Source: Scatosoma sp045533485
GTDB lineage: Bacteria > Bacillota > Clostridia > Christensenellales > Borkfalkiaceae
Assembly (NCBI GenBank): GCA_045533485.1
Contig: JAZSHX010000019.1
Location: 1 to 64,000, forward strand
Direction: 5' to 3'
Length of the DNA stretch: 64,000 nucleotides
A program made the translations under genes and the position numbers. The notes below the pieces were generated by a model. It made no database searches, had not been told where the DNA came from, and saw only the letters and a program-made list of their open reading frames with translations. Positions 9,406 to 17,590 of this stretch are shown one piece after another. Each line of letters begins with the position of its first letter. The stretch's first letter is position 1.

Positions 9406-9418
9406 ATTTTTTTTCTCC

Positions 9419-10813
9419 TTAAAATTCAAGATTAGATACCGTTCTGGGGAAGGGAATTACGTCGCGGATATTTGCAACGCCCGTCAAGTACATAACCATT
9501 CTTTCAAAGCCCAAGCCAAAGCCCGCGTGGGTTGCGCCGCCGTACTTTCTAAGGTTGAGATACCAGTCTTCCGCAGGCACGCCGCATTCTTGCATTCTTT
9601 GCTTTAATTTATCGTAATCGTCTTCTCTTTGCGAACCGCCGATAAGCTCCCCTACGCCGGGCACGAGCAAGTCTGCCGCCGCCACCGTTTTTCCGTCGGG
9701 GTTTTGCTTCATATAATAGGACTTGATTTCCTTGGGATAATCGGTCAGGAACAACGGCTTTTTATACACTTGTTCCGCCAAGAAGCGTTCGTGTTCGCTT
9801 TGTAAATCCTTGCCCCAGAAAATATTTTTATCGTCGAATTTGTCCGCGTTTTTCTTCAAAATTTCAATGGCTTCCGTGTAAGAAAGGCGCACGAAATCGT
9901 TGTTTTCCACGTTGTCTAAGCGTTCCAAAAGCTCTTTATCTACAAATTGATTTAAGAAGTTGAGCTCGTCGGGGCAAGTGGTGCGCACGTGGTGAATAAT
10001 AAATTTCACCATATCTTCCGCAACGTCCATATCCCCTTTCAAATCGCAAAACGCCATTTCCGGCTCAATCATCCAAAATTCCGCCGCGTGACGGGACGTG
10101 TTGGAGTTTTCACTGCGGAAAGTAGGGCCAAACGTGTAAATGTTGGAAAACGCCATCGCAAACGTTTCACCGTGCAGTTGCCCCGAACCCGTTACGCTTG
10201 CTTTTTTGTTGAAGAAATCCTTTTTATAATCTACGCCGTCTAAATTTTTCGCCTTTGCAAGCGCGTCTAAATCCAGCGTGGTGATTTGGAACATACCGCC
10301 CGCGCCTTCGCAGTCGCTGCCCGTAATAATGGGCGTATGCACGTACACAAACCCTCTATCGTTGAAGAATTTATGAATAGCGAACGCCGCTTCGCTTCTA
10401 ATTCTAAACACTGCGCCGAACAAGTTGGTTCTAGGGCGCAGGTAGGCAATTTCGCGCAAAAATTCTACGGAGTGGCGTTTCTTTTGTAAAGGATAATCGG
10501 GCGTCGATTCCCCTTCTACGTAAATTTCTTCCGCCTTGATTTCATAGGGTTGTTTATTTTCAGGCGTGAGCACTACCGTACCTTTTACGATAAGCGCCAT
10601 ACCCACGTTGCCTTTGGCAATTTCGTCGTAGTTTGCAAGATTTGCTCTTTCAAACACGATTTGCGTGCTCTTAAAACAGCTGCCGTCATTGAGTTCGATA
10701 AAGCCGAACGCCTTGGAATCACGAATAGTTCTTGCCCAGCCTGCAACGGTGACCGTTTTACCGCCGTACGCTTGCAATTCTTCGTTGAGTTGTTTGAGTT
10801 GAATTCTATCCAT
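9419..10813 (-). CDS. asnS: Asparaginyl-tRNA synthetase
   Basis: 464 residues. Class IIb synthetase: N-terminal OB-fold anticodon domain (VTVAGWARTIRDSKAFGFIELNDGS, about 20-45) and a catalytic core with motif 2 FRSENSNTSRHAAEF and motif 3 GFGLGFERMVMYLTG near the C-terminus. It charges tRNA-Asn directly. First gene of a nine-gene minus-strand cluster; its stop lies 13 bases before plsX and overlaps the plsX ribosome binding site. A consensus promoter and a 16-bp palindrome lie upstream; no T-box motif was found in the leader. Confidence 0.97.
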   Translation of the reverse strand: MDRIQLKQLNEELQAYGGKTVTVAGWARTIRDSKAFGFIELNDGSCFKSTQIVFERANLANYDEIAKGNVGMALIVKGTVVLTPENKQPYEIKAEEIYVEGESTPDYPLQKKRHSVEFLREIAYLRPRTNLFGAVFRIRSEAAFAIHKFFNDRGFVYVHTPIITGSDCEGAGGMFQITTLDLDALAKAKNLDGVDYKKDFFNKKASVTGSGQLHGETFAMAFSNIYTFGPTFRSENSNTSRHAAEFWMIEPEMAFCDLKGDMDVAEDMVKFIIHHVRTTCPDELNFLNQFVDKELLERLDNVENNDFVRLSYTEAIEILKKNADKFDDKNIFWGKDLQSEHERFLAEQVYKKPLFLTDYPKEIKSYYMKQNPDGKTVAAADLLVPGVGELIGGSQREDDYDKLKQRMQECGVPAEDWYLNLRKYGGATHAGFGLGFERMVMYLTGVANIRDVIPFPRTVSNLEF

Positions 10814-10849
10814 ACTAAACCTGCCTTTCGTTTGGGAAAAACGCTACTT

Positions 10850-10865
10850 TTTACGTATACGTAAA
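10850..10865. promoter_or_regulatory. 16-bp perfect palindrome in the asnS leader
   Basis: TTTACGTATACGTAAA is a perfect palindrome lying about 20-30 bases downstream of the predicted asnS transcription start and about 37 bases before the start codon. It could be an operator for an unknown regulator. No matching second copy was noticed in the window. Confidence 0.4.
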
Positions 10866-10889
10866 CACTTCCCGATTTTATACATAGTC

Positions 10890-10918
10890 ATTATACCATT
10901 TTTCCCATAAAAAGACAA
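10890..10918 (-). promoter_or_regulatory. Sigma-A type promoter of the asnS cluster
   Basis: On the minus strand TTGTCT (10913-10918) and TATAAT (10890-10895) are separated by exactly 17 bases. It precedes asnS and is the only clear promoter for the asnS-to-yraN cluster. Confidence 0.75.
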
Positions 10919-10932
10919 GCGCTTGGACGCAT

Positions 10933-11727
10933 TTATTCGCCCGTATTCTCAATTTTTTTAACGATTATGCCCTGTATAGGTTGATAAACGTCTTCGCGCA
11001 GGCGCTTGCGCGCAACCAGCTTATCGCCGAAATACCGTTCTAAATACGCTTCGCTTTTCACACCGTTCTTTGGCGAACGCAAAATTTGCTCTGTTTCCCC
11101 CTGCTTTACGATAGGCGCAGGCGGTACAATTTCCTCTAAAACGTTGGACACGATTTCATATCTATACCCGTCGCGCGTCCCCAAAAAGCTTACGCATAGC
11201 CGCCCGTCCTTTGCCGTGGCAATCAACCGCACGGGAAAGGGATGGGGGTTGGTAAAGCGCAAATCGCTTTGCGACGAAACCATAGCGTCGCGCGACGGCG
11301 ACACATAGCCCACACGCAAGGAGTGCGGATGAAATTCCGTCACCGCCAAGCCCGATTTCAACGCCGCATTGTACACCGTGGTGCTCACTTGGCAAACGCC
11401 GCCGCCCACCCCCAAAACGTATTCCCCGTTGACGATGATTTTCGCTTGCTTAAACCCTGCTTCGTTCGTGCGCCGCCCCACCGTTTGATTGAAAGAAAAA
11501 TCGCCGTACGCCTGCACGGTAATGCCACTGATAAGCCCTGCCGCGATAGCGATATTTTGCGAACGGGCGCTTTCCGTTTTGTCGTAATACGTGGTGTAGG
11601 ACGCAATCGTTTCAAACGTATACGCACGCGCGCAAACGCAAGGAAAAGGAAAAAAAAGCCAACAAAAAAACGCGCTTGAAAGCAAAAGCGCGCAATTTTT
11701 TTTGAAATGGCGAAAGCGTTTTTTCAT
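10933..11727 (-). CDS. VanW-like exported or membrane-anchored protein
   Basis: 264 residues from ATG 11727, chosen because AAGGGGGG lies just upstream and it begins a basic plus hydrophobic signal segment (MKKRFRHFKKN then a Leu/Ser/Phe-rich stretch). The core matches the VanW family: GDFSFNQTVGRRTNEAGF, then GEYVLGVGGGVCQVSTTVYNAAL and a HPHS motif. The family is common in Gram-positive surface proteins; the name comes from a vancomycin-resistance cluster, but no function is proven and no other van genes are here. The C-terminal 60 residues resemble a G5-type beta module. It lies downstream of recF across 141 bases. Confidence 0.8.
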   Translation of the reverse strand: MKKRFRHFKKNCALLLSSAFFCWLFFPFPCVCARAYTFETIASYTTYYDKTESARSQNIAIAAGLISGITVQAYGDFSFNQTVGRRTNEAGFKQAKIIVNGEYVLGVGGGVCQVSTTVYNAALKSGLAVTEFHPHSLRVGYVSPSRDAMVSSQSDLRFTNPHPFPVRLIATAKDGRLCVSFLGTRDGYRYEIVSNVLEEIVPPAPIVKQGETEQILRSPKNGVKSEAYLERYFGDKLVARKRLREDVYQPIQGIIVKKIENTGE

Positions 11728-11868
11728 ATCTTGCCCCCCTTGTATATGTACCGTCAAAAACATAGGGGCAGGTACGCGTTGAAAAATATTCAATGCGTAC
11801 ATGGTATACTTGTTTTACTTTTTCTACTATGTGACAATTACACAGAAAATATGCGCAAATTAAGTGTT

Positions 11869-12954
11869 TTACGGCTTAATCGCGCCTTTTTCTATGCGGA
11901 TTTTATTGCAATCTTTTGTTTGCAACACTCTTTCTGCGTGCGTGCAAGTCAAAAGCGTTTGTACACCCGAAATGCACTGCAACAATTTCTTCCTGCGCGG
12001 CAAATCCAGCTCGCTCATCACGTCGTCCAAAATCAAGATAGGCGTTTCCCCCGAAACTTCCTTGAATATTTCCAGCTCGGCAAGCTTTAACGCCAAAGCG
12101 CAGGTGCGCGTTTGTCCTTGCGACGCATACGATTTTGCATCGACGCCCGAAATGGCAACCGACAAATCGTCGCGGTGCGGTCCTACCGTCGTAAAGCCAA
12201 GGCGCAAATCCTTTTCGTAATATCTTTCCAGCTTACCTAAAAGCGACTTGGCAATTTGCTCTTCCGTGCCTTGGTATCCCCCTTCCAACTTGACGGTCAG
12301 CTCTTCCGCGTTATCCGTCAAAAACGCGTGCATTTTTTGCGCGTAAGGGGCTAATTTTTCCAAAAATTCCACACGCTTTTTAATGATAACCGCCGCGTAT
12401 TTACAAAGCTGTTCATCCCAAACGGGCAATGTATCCAAAACCAGCGTAACGTCAGGATTTTTCAAAAGCGCGTTGCGTTGGTCCAAAATTTTATTGTAGC
12501 GCAAAAGCGCCGTGTAATAGGCAGGCGAAGTTTGCGCGATAGACAAGTTCATAAACCGACGGCGTTCGTCCGGCCCGTCTTGAATTAAACGCAGTTCCCC
12601 AGGAGAGAAAAATACACTGTTGACGTGCCCCATCAAATCGGCGTTTTTGTTGATTTTGCTGCCGTTGACGCGGATTTCCCTGCCGTTTTCACGAATAATC
12701 GCCTGCAAGGTGACGTTGCCGTATTTATTTTCCGCTTCGGCGGTGATCACCGCTTGCTCCGCGCCCATTTTAATCAGCTGTTTGTCGTGGCGAATACGCA
12801 GCGACGCGCCCGTACAAAGGTAGAAAACGGCTTCGGCGCAGTTGGTTTTACCCTGTGCGTTTTTTCCAAAAAGCACGTTCAAACCACGTTCAAACGTAAA
12901 CGTTTCCCACTGATAATTTCTAAAATTTTGCAAGAATAATTTTTTTATTTGCAT
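11869..12954 (-). CDS. recF: DNA replication and repair protein RecF
   Basis: 361 residues. RecF loads RecA at gaps with RecO and RecR. Walker A GKNAQGKTN about 30-38, the SQGQTRTCALALKLAELE signature and Walker B PILILDDVMSELD near the C-terminus are all present. I place the start at ATG 12954 (MQIKKLFLQNFRN), which matches family N-termini; a TTG seven codons upstream is possible and neither has a strong ribosome binding site. It is divergent from dnaA, with dnaN absent between them, unlike the classical dnaA-dnaN-recF order. Confidence 0.95.
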   Translation of the reverse strand: MQIKKLFLQNFRNYQWETFTFERGLNVLFGKNAQGKTNCAEAVFYLCTGASLRIRHDKQLIKMGAEQAVITAEAENKYGNVTLQAIIRENGREIRVNGSKINKNADLMGHVNSVFFSPGELRLIQDGPDERRRFMNLSIAQTSPAYYTALLRYNKILDQRNALLKNPDVTLVLDTLPVWDEQLCKYAAVIIKKRVEFLEKLAPYAQKMHAFLTDNAEELTVKLEGGYQGTEEQIAKSLLGKLERYYEKDLRLGFTTVGPHRDDLSVAISGVDAKSYASQGQTRTCALALKLAELEIFKEVSGETPILILDDVMSELDLPRRKKLLQCISGVQTLLTCTHAERVLQTKDCNKIRIEKGAIKP

Positions 12955-13088
12955 AATCTTGAATAACCCGCCCAAAATCGCTTTCTTTTCCGCGCGATTT
13001 GTATTATAATTATATCAAATAATTTAGAAAATTACAAGGTATAAACAGCGAAAAGGTAAAAAATAATTTACACAAGGGGAAAAACGAC
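12955..13088. other. AT-rich divergent recF-dnaA gap, possible origin region
   Basis: The 134 bases between divergent recF and dnaA include an AT-rich core (about 13000-13070) that could be an unwinding element. All genes to the left (396-12954) read leftward and the next three read rightward, as expected around an origin. Against this, I see no TTATCCACA-type DnaA boxes here, only a weak TTTACACAA near 13069, and the strand bias does not continue past 17.5 kb. Confidence 0.35.
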
Positions 13089-14423
13089 ATGGCAGAACAT
13101 TCGCAATTACAATTTGTGTGGAAACAAATTTCCGAACGGGCGCAAAATATCATTCCGCCCATTTCCTACAATCACTTATTCAAGGATTTGGAGCCGGTAG
13201 ATATTGCCGGCAGGAAAATCGTACTCAAATGCCCCACCGAAATCAACGCTATGTCCATTTCCACGAAATTTGCAGACGCGTTGAAAACGGCGATCGTGAA
13301 AAGCGAATGCGGCGTAGTCGATTTCCGTTTATACGTAGAAGGCAGCGACACGTTCACGTTGGAAGCGGAAGAAGACGCGTTCGGCGCGTTCCCCCCGTCG
13401 CCTATCAATAAGCAATTCACGTTTGATTCGTTCGTAGTCGGCCCCGGGAGCAAGCTTGCCTACGCGGCGGCAAAAGCCGTAGCGGAAGCCCCCGGCGCGG
13501 TGTTCAACCCCCTGTTTATCTACGGAGAATCGGGGCTTGGCAAAACGCACCTTATGCACGCCATCGCCAACGAAATCGAAAAGAAATCACCCGAAAAGAA
13601 AGTGCTTTACACCACTTGCGAAAATTTCTTAAACGAATTTATCGATTCCATCACGCAAAAAAGCGGCGCGCGGTTTAGACTGCATTACCGCAACGTAGAC
13701 GTTTTGATGATTGACGACGTGCAGTTTTTGAAAAACAAAACGCAAGTGCAGGAAGAATTTTTCCACACCTTCAACGAATTGTCGGCGCAAAACAAGCAAA
13801 TCGTACTCACCTGCGACCGTCCGCCCAAGGAAATCGCAACGTTGGAAGACAGACTTCGCACGCGCTTTGAAGGCGGTATGATTGCGGATATTCAACCCCC
13901 TTCGCAGGAAACGAAAATCGCCATTTTGAAACGCAAGGCACTGGATAGAAAGTGCATCGTCCCCGAAGAAGTGCTTGACTTTTTGGCAAGCGATTCCGGC
14001 CACGACGTAAGAACGCTGGAAGGCAGATTGACGAAAGTGATTTTCGCAAGCCGTTTGCACGAAGAGCCCATTTCGCTCTCCCTTGCCAAGCTGGCTTTGT
14101 CGGAAGCGGTCAACGACACGGAAGAACAGGAAGACGTCACGCCCGAAAAAATCATCGCGGCGGTTTGCGGCTATTTCAAGCAAAGAAAGGAAGACTTGCT
14201 TGGCAAAGGCAAGAAAGCAGACTTAGTAAAAGCGCGCCAAATTTGCGCGTATTTAATGTGCGAAATGCTCTCCCTGCCCCTTGTATCGGTAGGCAACGCG
14301 CTGGGCGGCCGCGACCACACGACGATTATGTATGCGCGCGATAAAATGGAAAGCTTGCTCAAATTAAACGAAAAAATCGCAAAAGAAATCGACGATATTA
14401 AAAATATCGTACTCAAACAATAA
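13089..14423 (+). CDS. dnaA: Chromosomal replication initiator DnaA
   Basis: 444 residues. DnaA binds the origin, melts DNA and recruits the helicase. Domain I (about 1-85), a short linker, the AAA+ domain with FIYGESGLGKTHLMHAI (Walker A about 144-155) and VDVLMIDDVQFL (Walker B), and the C-terminal DNA-binding domain with GGRDHTTIMYARDKM. Start ATG 13089 with AAGGGG upstream. It is followed after six bases by mnmG instead of dnaN. Confidence 0.98.
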   Translation: MAEHSQLQFVWKQISERAQNIIPPISYNHLFKDLEPVDIAGRKIVLKCPTEINAMSISTKFADALKTAIVKSECGVVDFRLYVEGSDTFTLEAEEDAFGAFPPSPINKQFTFDSFVVGPGSKLAYAAAKAVAEAPGAVFNPLFIYGESGLGKTHLMHAIANEIEKKSPEKKVLYTTCENFLNEFIDSITQKSGARFRLHYRNVDVLMIDDVQFLKNKTQVQEEFFHTFNELSAQNKQIVLTCDRPPKEIATLEDRLRTRFEGGMIADIQPPSQETKIAILKRKALDRKCIVPEEVLDFLASDSGHDVRTLEGRLTKVIFASRLHEEPISLSLAKLALSEAVNDTEEQEDVTPEKIIAAVCGYFKQRKEDLLGKGKKADLVKARQICAYLMCEMLSLPLVSVGNALGGRDHTTIMYARDKMESLLKLNEKIAKEIDDIKNIVLKQ

Positions 14424-14429
14424 AAAAGT

Positions 14430-16307
14430 ATGTCAAAAGTCACGGTGGAATTTTTAGAATATGCCGCGGAAGCGGTCGTTGTAGGCGCAGGTCACGCAGG
14501 TTGTGAAGCTGCGCTTGCTTTGGCGCGCACGGGCATTAAAACGGCGCTTCTTACGCTCAATTTAGACAGCATCGCGTTTTTGCCCTGCAATCCGTCCATC
14601 GGCGGCACGGCAAAAGGGCATTTGGTGCGTGAAATCGATGCGCTGGGCGGTCAAATGGGCATCGTAGCCGACGACACCGCCTTGCAAATTCGAATGCTCA
14701 ACGTCGGCAAAGGCGCGGCAGTGCAATCCTTACGCGCGCAGTCGGACAAAAACGCCTACCACCGCGCGATGAAGCAGGTGCTGGAAAACACGGAAAATTT
14801 ACGCGTAATGCAGGCGGAAGCGACGGAAATTTTAACGGAAAACGGCGCGGTAAGCGGCGTAAAAACCAACTACGGCGGCATTATCACCTGCAAAGCGGTT
14901 ATTCTTTGTACGGGCGTGTACTTAAACGGCGAAACGATCACGGGCGAAGTGGTACAAAAATCCGGCCCGAACGGTTTTGCGCCTGCCAACCATTTGACGG
15001 ACAGCTTGATAAAGCTTGGCTTCAACGTGCGCCGTTTCAAAACGGGTACGCCTGCACGCTTAGACGGCAAAACGCTTTCGTATGAAAAGTGCGAAATTCA
15101 AAACGGCGACACGGACGTTTATCCGTTTTCCTTTATGCACGATAAAACGCCCGAAAGCAAGCTGCCCTGCTATTTAACCTACACCAACCAAACCACGCAC
15201 GATATTATCCTGCAAAACTTAGACCGCTCCCCCTTGTATAACGGCACGATTTCATCGACAGGCCCCAGATACTGCCCGTCCATCGAAACCAAGGTCGTCC
15301 GTTTCAAGGACAAGGAACGCCATCAAATTTTCTTAGAGCCCGAAGGCGCGGACACAAACGAAGTGTACGTGCAAGGGCTGTCTACGTCCATGCCCCACGA
15401 CGTACAGCACGCGATGTACAACTCCGTGGCAGGGCTGGAAAACGCCGTGTTTACGCGTTACGGCTATGCGATTGAATACGACTGTATCGACACCTTAGAC
15501 GTGTTGCCGACCTTGGAATTTAAGAAGGTACAAGGCGTTTACACGGCAGGTCAAATCAACGGCACGTCGGGCTACGAAGAAGCGGCGGCACAAGGGCTGA
15601 TGGCAGGCTTGAACGCGTCGCTGAAACTGCGCGGACTCCCCCCCTTTATCCTGCGCCGCGACGAAGCGTATATCGGAGTGCTTATCGACGATTTGGTAAC
15701 CAAAGGCACGGACGAGCCCTACCGTATGATGACTTCGCGCGCGGAGCATAGAATTTGTCTGCGCCAAGACAACGCCGATTTCCGCTTGACGGAGAAAGGC
15801 AAGCAGGTGGGTTTGGTCACGGAAGAACGCTATCAAAGATATCTGCAAAGAAAGGAAAAATACGAACAGTTACTCACTTCGTTGCGTACACGCCTGCCCC
15901 AAAAGGACGTTGCGCCGTTTTTGGAGCAGTACGGCTACGACAAGCCCTGCGGCGGCGTTTCGTATGCGGATATGTTAAAACGCTCCATTTCCTTAAAGGA
16001 TATTATGGCGCATTTCCACGTGTTTGAAGAATACGATAAAAACGTGTTGGAAACGGCGGAAATCACCGTCAAATACGAAGGGTACTTAAAACAGGGCTTG
16101 GAAATGATAGAACGCGCCAAGCGCTTGGAAGAAAAAACCTTGCCTGCCGATTTGGATTACGACCAAATTTTAGGGCTTAGGTTGGAAGCACGGGAAAAGC
16201 TCAACCAAATCAAGCCGTTAAACCTTGGCCAAGCAGGCAGAATTTCGGGTGTCAACCCTGCGGACGTGTCCGTGTTGATGGTTTGGCTTTCTACGCAAAA
16301 ACAATAA
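14430..16307 (+). CDS. mnmG: tRNA uridine-5-carboxymethylaminomethyl modification enzyme MnmG (GidA)
   Basis: 625 residues, normal length. MnmG with MnmE modifies the wobble uridine of several tRNAs, using FAD and methylenetetrahydrofolate. N-terminal FAD-binding motif VVGAGHAGCEAALALARTG, then CNPSIGGTAKGHLVREIDALGG, GTPARLDGKT and the C-terminal GLRLEAREKLNQIKP segment. The start has no obvious Shine-Dalgarno and lies six bases after the dnaA stop, so translational coupling is likely. MnmE is not in the window. Confidence 0.97.
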   Translation: MSKVTVEFLEYAAEAVVVGAGHAGCEAALALARTGIKTALLTLNLDSIAFLPCNPSIGGTAKGHLVREIDALGGQMGIVADDTALQIRMLNVGKGAAVQSLRAQSDKNAYHRAMKQVLENTENLRVMQAEATEILTENGAVSGVKTNYGGIITCKAVILCTGVYLNGETITGEVVQKSGPNGFAPANHLTDSLIKLGFNVRRFKTGTPARLDGKTLSYEKCEIQNGDTDVYPFSFMHDKTPESKLPCYLTYTNQTTHDIILQNLDRSPLYNGTISSTGPRYCPSIETKVVRFKDKERHQIFLEPEGADTNEVYVQGLSTSMPHDVQHAMYNSVAGLENAVFTRYGYAIEYDCIDTLDVLPTLEFKKVQGVYTAGQINGTSGYEEAAAQGLMAGLNASLKLRGLPPFILRRDEAYIGVLIDDLVTKGTDEPYRMMTSRAEHRICLRQDNADFRLTEKGKQVGLVTEERYQRYLQRKEKYEQLLTSLRTRLPQKDVAPFLEQYGYDKPCGGVSYADMLKRSISLKDIMAHFHVFEEYDKNVLETAEITVKYEGYLKQGLEMIERAKRLEEKTLPADLDYDQILGLRLEAREKLNQIKPLNLGQAGRISGVNPADVSVLMVWLSTQKQ

Positions 16308-16318
16308 GGGGAAACTGT

Positions 16319-17251
16319 ATGGTAAAATATTCAATCGTCGTGCCTGCTTATAACGAAGAACAATCGTTGCAGCTTTTCTACGACGCCGTAACGCCGAAAA
16401 TGGACAGTTTGGGCGAAGAATACGAAATGATTTTCGTAAACGACGGCAGCAGGGATGCAACGAAAGACATTTTACGCGCGCTTTGCGAAAAGGACAAGCG
16501 CGTGAAAGCGGCGAACTTTTCACGCAATTTCGGGCAACAAGCCGCCCTGCTTTGCGGACTGCGCCTTGCCCAAGGTCAAGCGGTAATCGCTATGGACGCC
16601 GATTTGCAAGATCCGCCCGAAGTGGCACTGCAAATGATAGAAAAATGGAAGGACGGCTACCAAGTGGTACACGGCAAACGCCGCGCAAGACAAGGCGAAA
16701 GCGCGTTCAAAAAACGCACCGCGTCCCTTTTTTATAAAATGGCGCGCAAATGGACGAATATCGATATTCCGCAATCGGTGGGCGATTTCAAGCTGTACGA
16801 CAGAGCCGTGGTAGACACCATTTTGTCGCTACCCGAACACGATCGGCTTTTGCGCGTGCAAACGGCGTGGGTGGGCTTTTCGCAAACGGAAGTGGAATTT
16901 GACCGCCCTGAGCGCATCGCAGGTCAAACGCATTACACCTTGAAAAAGATGCTTGCGCTTGCCAAAGCAGGCATTTTCCCCAACACCCAAAAAACGCTTT
17001 CTTTGCCCTTAAAAACGGGCATTGCGCTGACGGCTTTAAGCGTGTGCTGTTTCGCCGTTTTCGCCGTTTTAGCGTGCGCAAACGTGTGGTTTGGCGGTTT
17101 GACGGCGTGGCTGTTCCCTGCTATCGGTTTGGCGACGGGCTTGATTTTATGCGGACAGGGTATGGCGAATATCCACGTGGGCATGATTTATAAGGAAGTG
17201 CAAAATCGGCCGCAATATATCGTGGACGAAACGTTTAATTTGGATAAATAA
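16319..17251 (+). CDS. GtrB-like family 2 glycosyltransferase, membrane bound
   Basis: 310 residues from ATG 16319 (AAGGGGA upstream). The N-terminal GT-A domain begins YSIVVPAYNEEQSL, with FVNDGSRDAT and the metal-binding MDADLQDPPE near residue 95; two hydrophobic helices (about 235-290) end in GMANIHVGMIYKEVQNRP. This is the layout of polyprenyl-phosphate sugar transferases (GtrB, DPM1-like), which load a sugar onto undecaprenyl phosphate for cell-wall decoration. Sugar and acceptor cannot be read from sequence. The gene ends in a clear terminator; no flippase partner lies beside it. Confidence 0.88.
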   Translation: MVKYSIVVPAYNEEQSLQLFYDAVTPKMDSLGEEYEMIFVNDGSRDATKDILRALCEKDKRVKAANFSRNFGQQAALLCGLRLAQGQAVIAMDADLQDPPEVALQMIEKWKDGYQVVHGKRRARQGESAFKKRTASLFYKMARKWTNIDIPQSVGDFKLYDRAVVDTILSLPEHDRLLRVQTAWVGFSQTEVEFDRPERIAGQTHYTLKKMLALAKAGIFPNTQKTLSLPLKTGIALTALSVCCFAVFAVLACANVWFGGLTAWLFPAIGLATGLILCGQGMANIHVGMIYKEVQNRPQYIVDETFNLDK

Positions 17252-17257
17252 TATAAG

Positions 17258-17289
17258 CCGCCTTTTTTTTATCGAAAGGCGGTTTTTTT
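17258..17289 (+). terminator. Terminator of dnaA-mnmG-glycosyltransferase cluster
   Basis: Stem CCGCCTTT (17258-17265) with AAAGGCGG (17275-17282), followed by seven T residues. Confidence 0.9.
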
Positions 17290-17331
17290 GGGATTCTATC
17301 ACTTCACTGCGTTCCATTCCAGAATGACAAT
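17290..17331. repeat. Short dispersed repeat (GATTCTATC...CCAGAATGACA type)
   Basis: The stretch starting GATTCTATCACTTCACTGCG and ending in CCAGAATGACAAT matches the repeats at 20898-21038. This type of motif is widespread in intergenic DNA of many bacteria. No coding potential. Confidence 0.6.
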
Positions 17332-17345
17332 CCTCCCTTTTTCTC

Positions 17346-17437
17346 ACGCAAGGTAAGGTGAGCCTTGCGTTCGGTCACCGCAAACGCGCCCTATGCGTTT
17401 GCTCATCTCGTCCCTAAAAAGCGTTATCAACGCTTTT
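17346..17437. repeat. Chain of three small perfect hairpins
   Basis: Part of a 339-base gap without a gene. Three short inverted repeats follow each other: ACGCAAGG/CCTTGCGT (17346-17370), GCAAACGC/GCGTTTGC (17380-17402) and AAAAGCGTT/AACGCTTTT (17417-17437). The second and third are followed by related CTCATCTCGTCCC and CAACTCGTCCCC tags. None has a T-tract. Confidence 0.55.
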
Positions 17438-17514
17438 CTTTACGGGCAACTCGTCCCCCTTTGCACAAGGGAAGGCATTTATTTACGAGCAACTGATAAC
17501 CCATAACTAAAACG

Positions 17515-17540
17515 ACCGCGGTGGAAAAATCCACCGCGGT
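17515..17540 (-). terminator. Terminator of the secreted Ig-like protein gene
   Basis: ACCGCGGTGGA (17515-17525) pairs with TCCACCGCGGT (17530-17540) around four A residues; on the minus strand it is followed by CGTTTTAGTT. It lies 50 bases beyond the stop of the minus-strand gene at 17591. Confidence 0.75.
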
Positions 17541-17590
17541 GTTTCTCATCACGCCCTTAAACAAGCGTTTTTATCTTTTGTGTTTTTTGC

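Noticed and set aside
17515..17540. T-box-like ACCGCGGTGG sequence
   Set aside because: It is part of a perfect terminator hairpin, with no specifier stem and no downstream synthetase or amino-acid gene.
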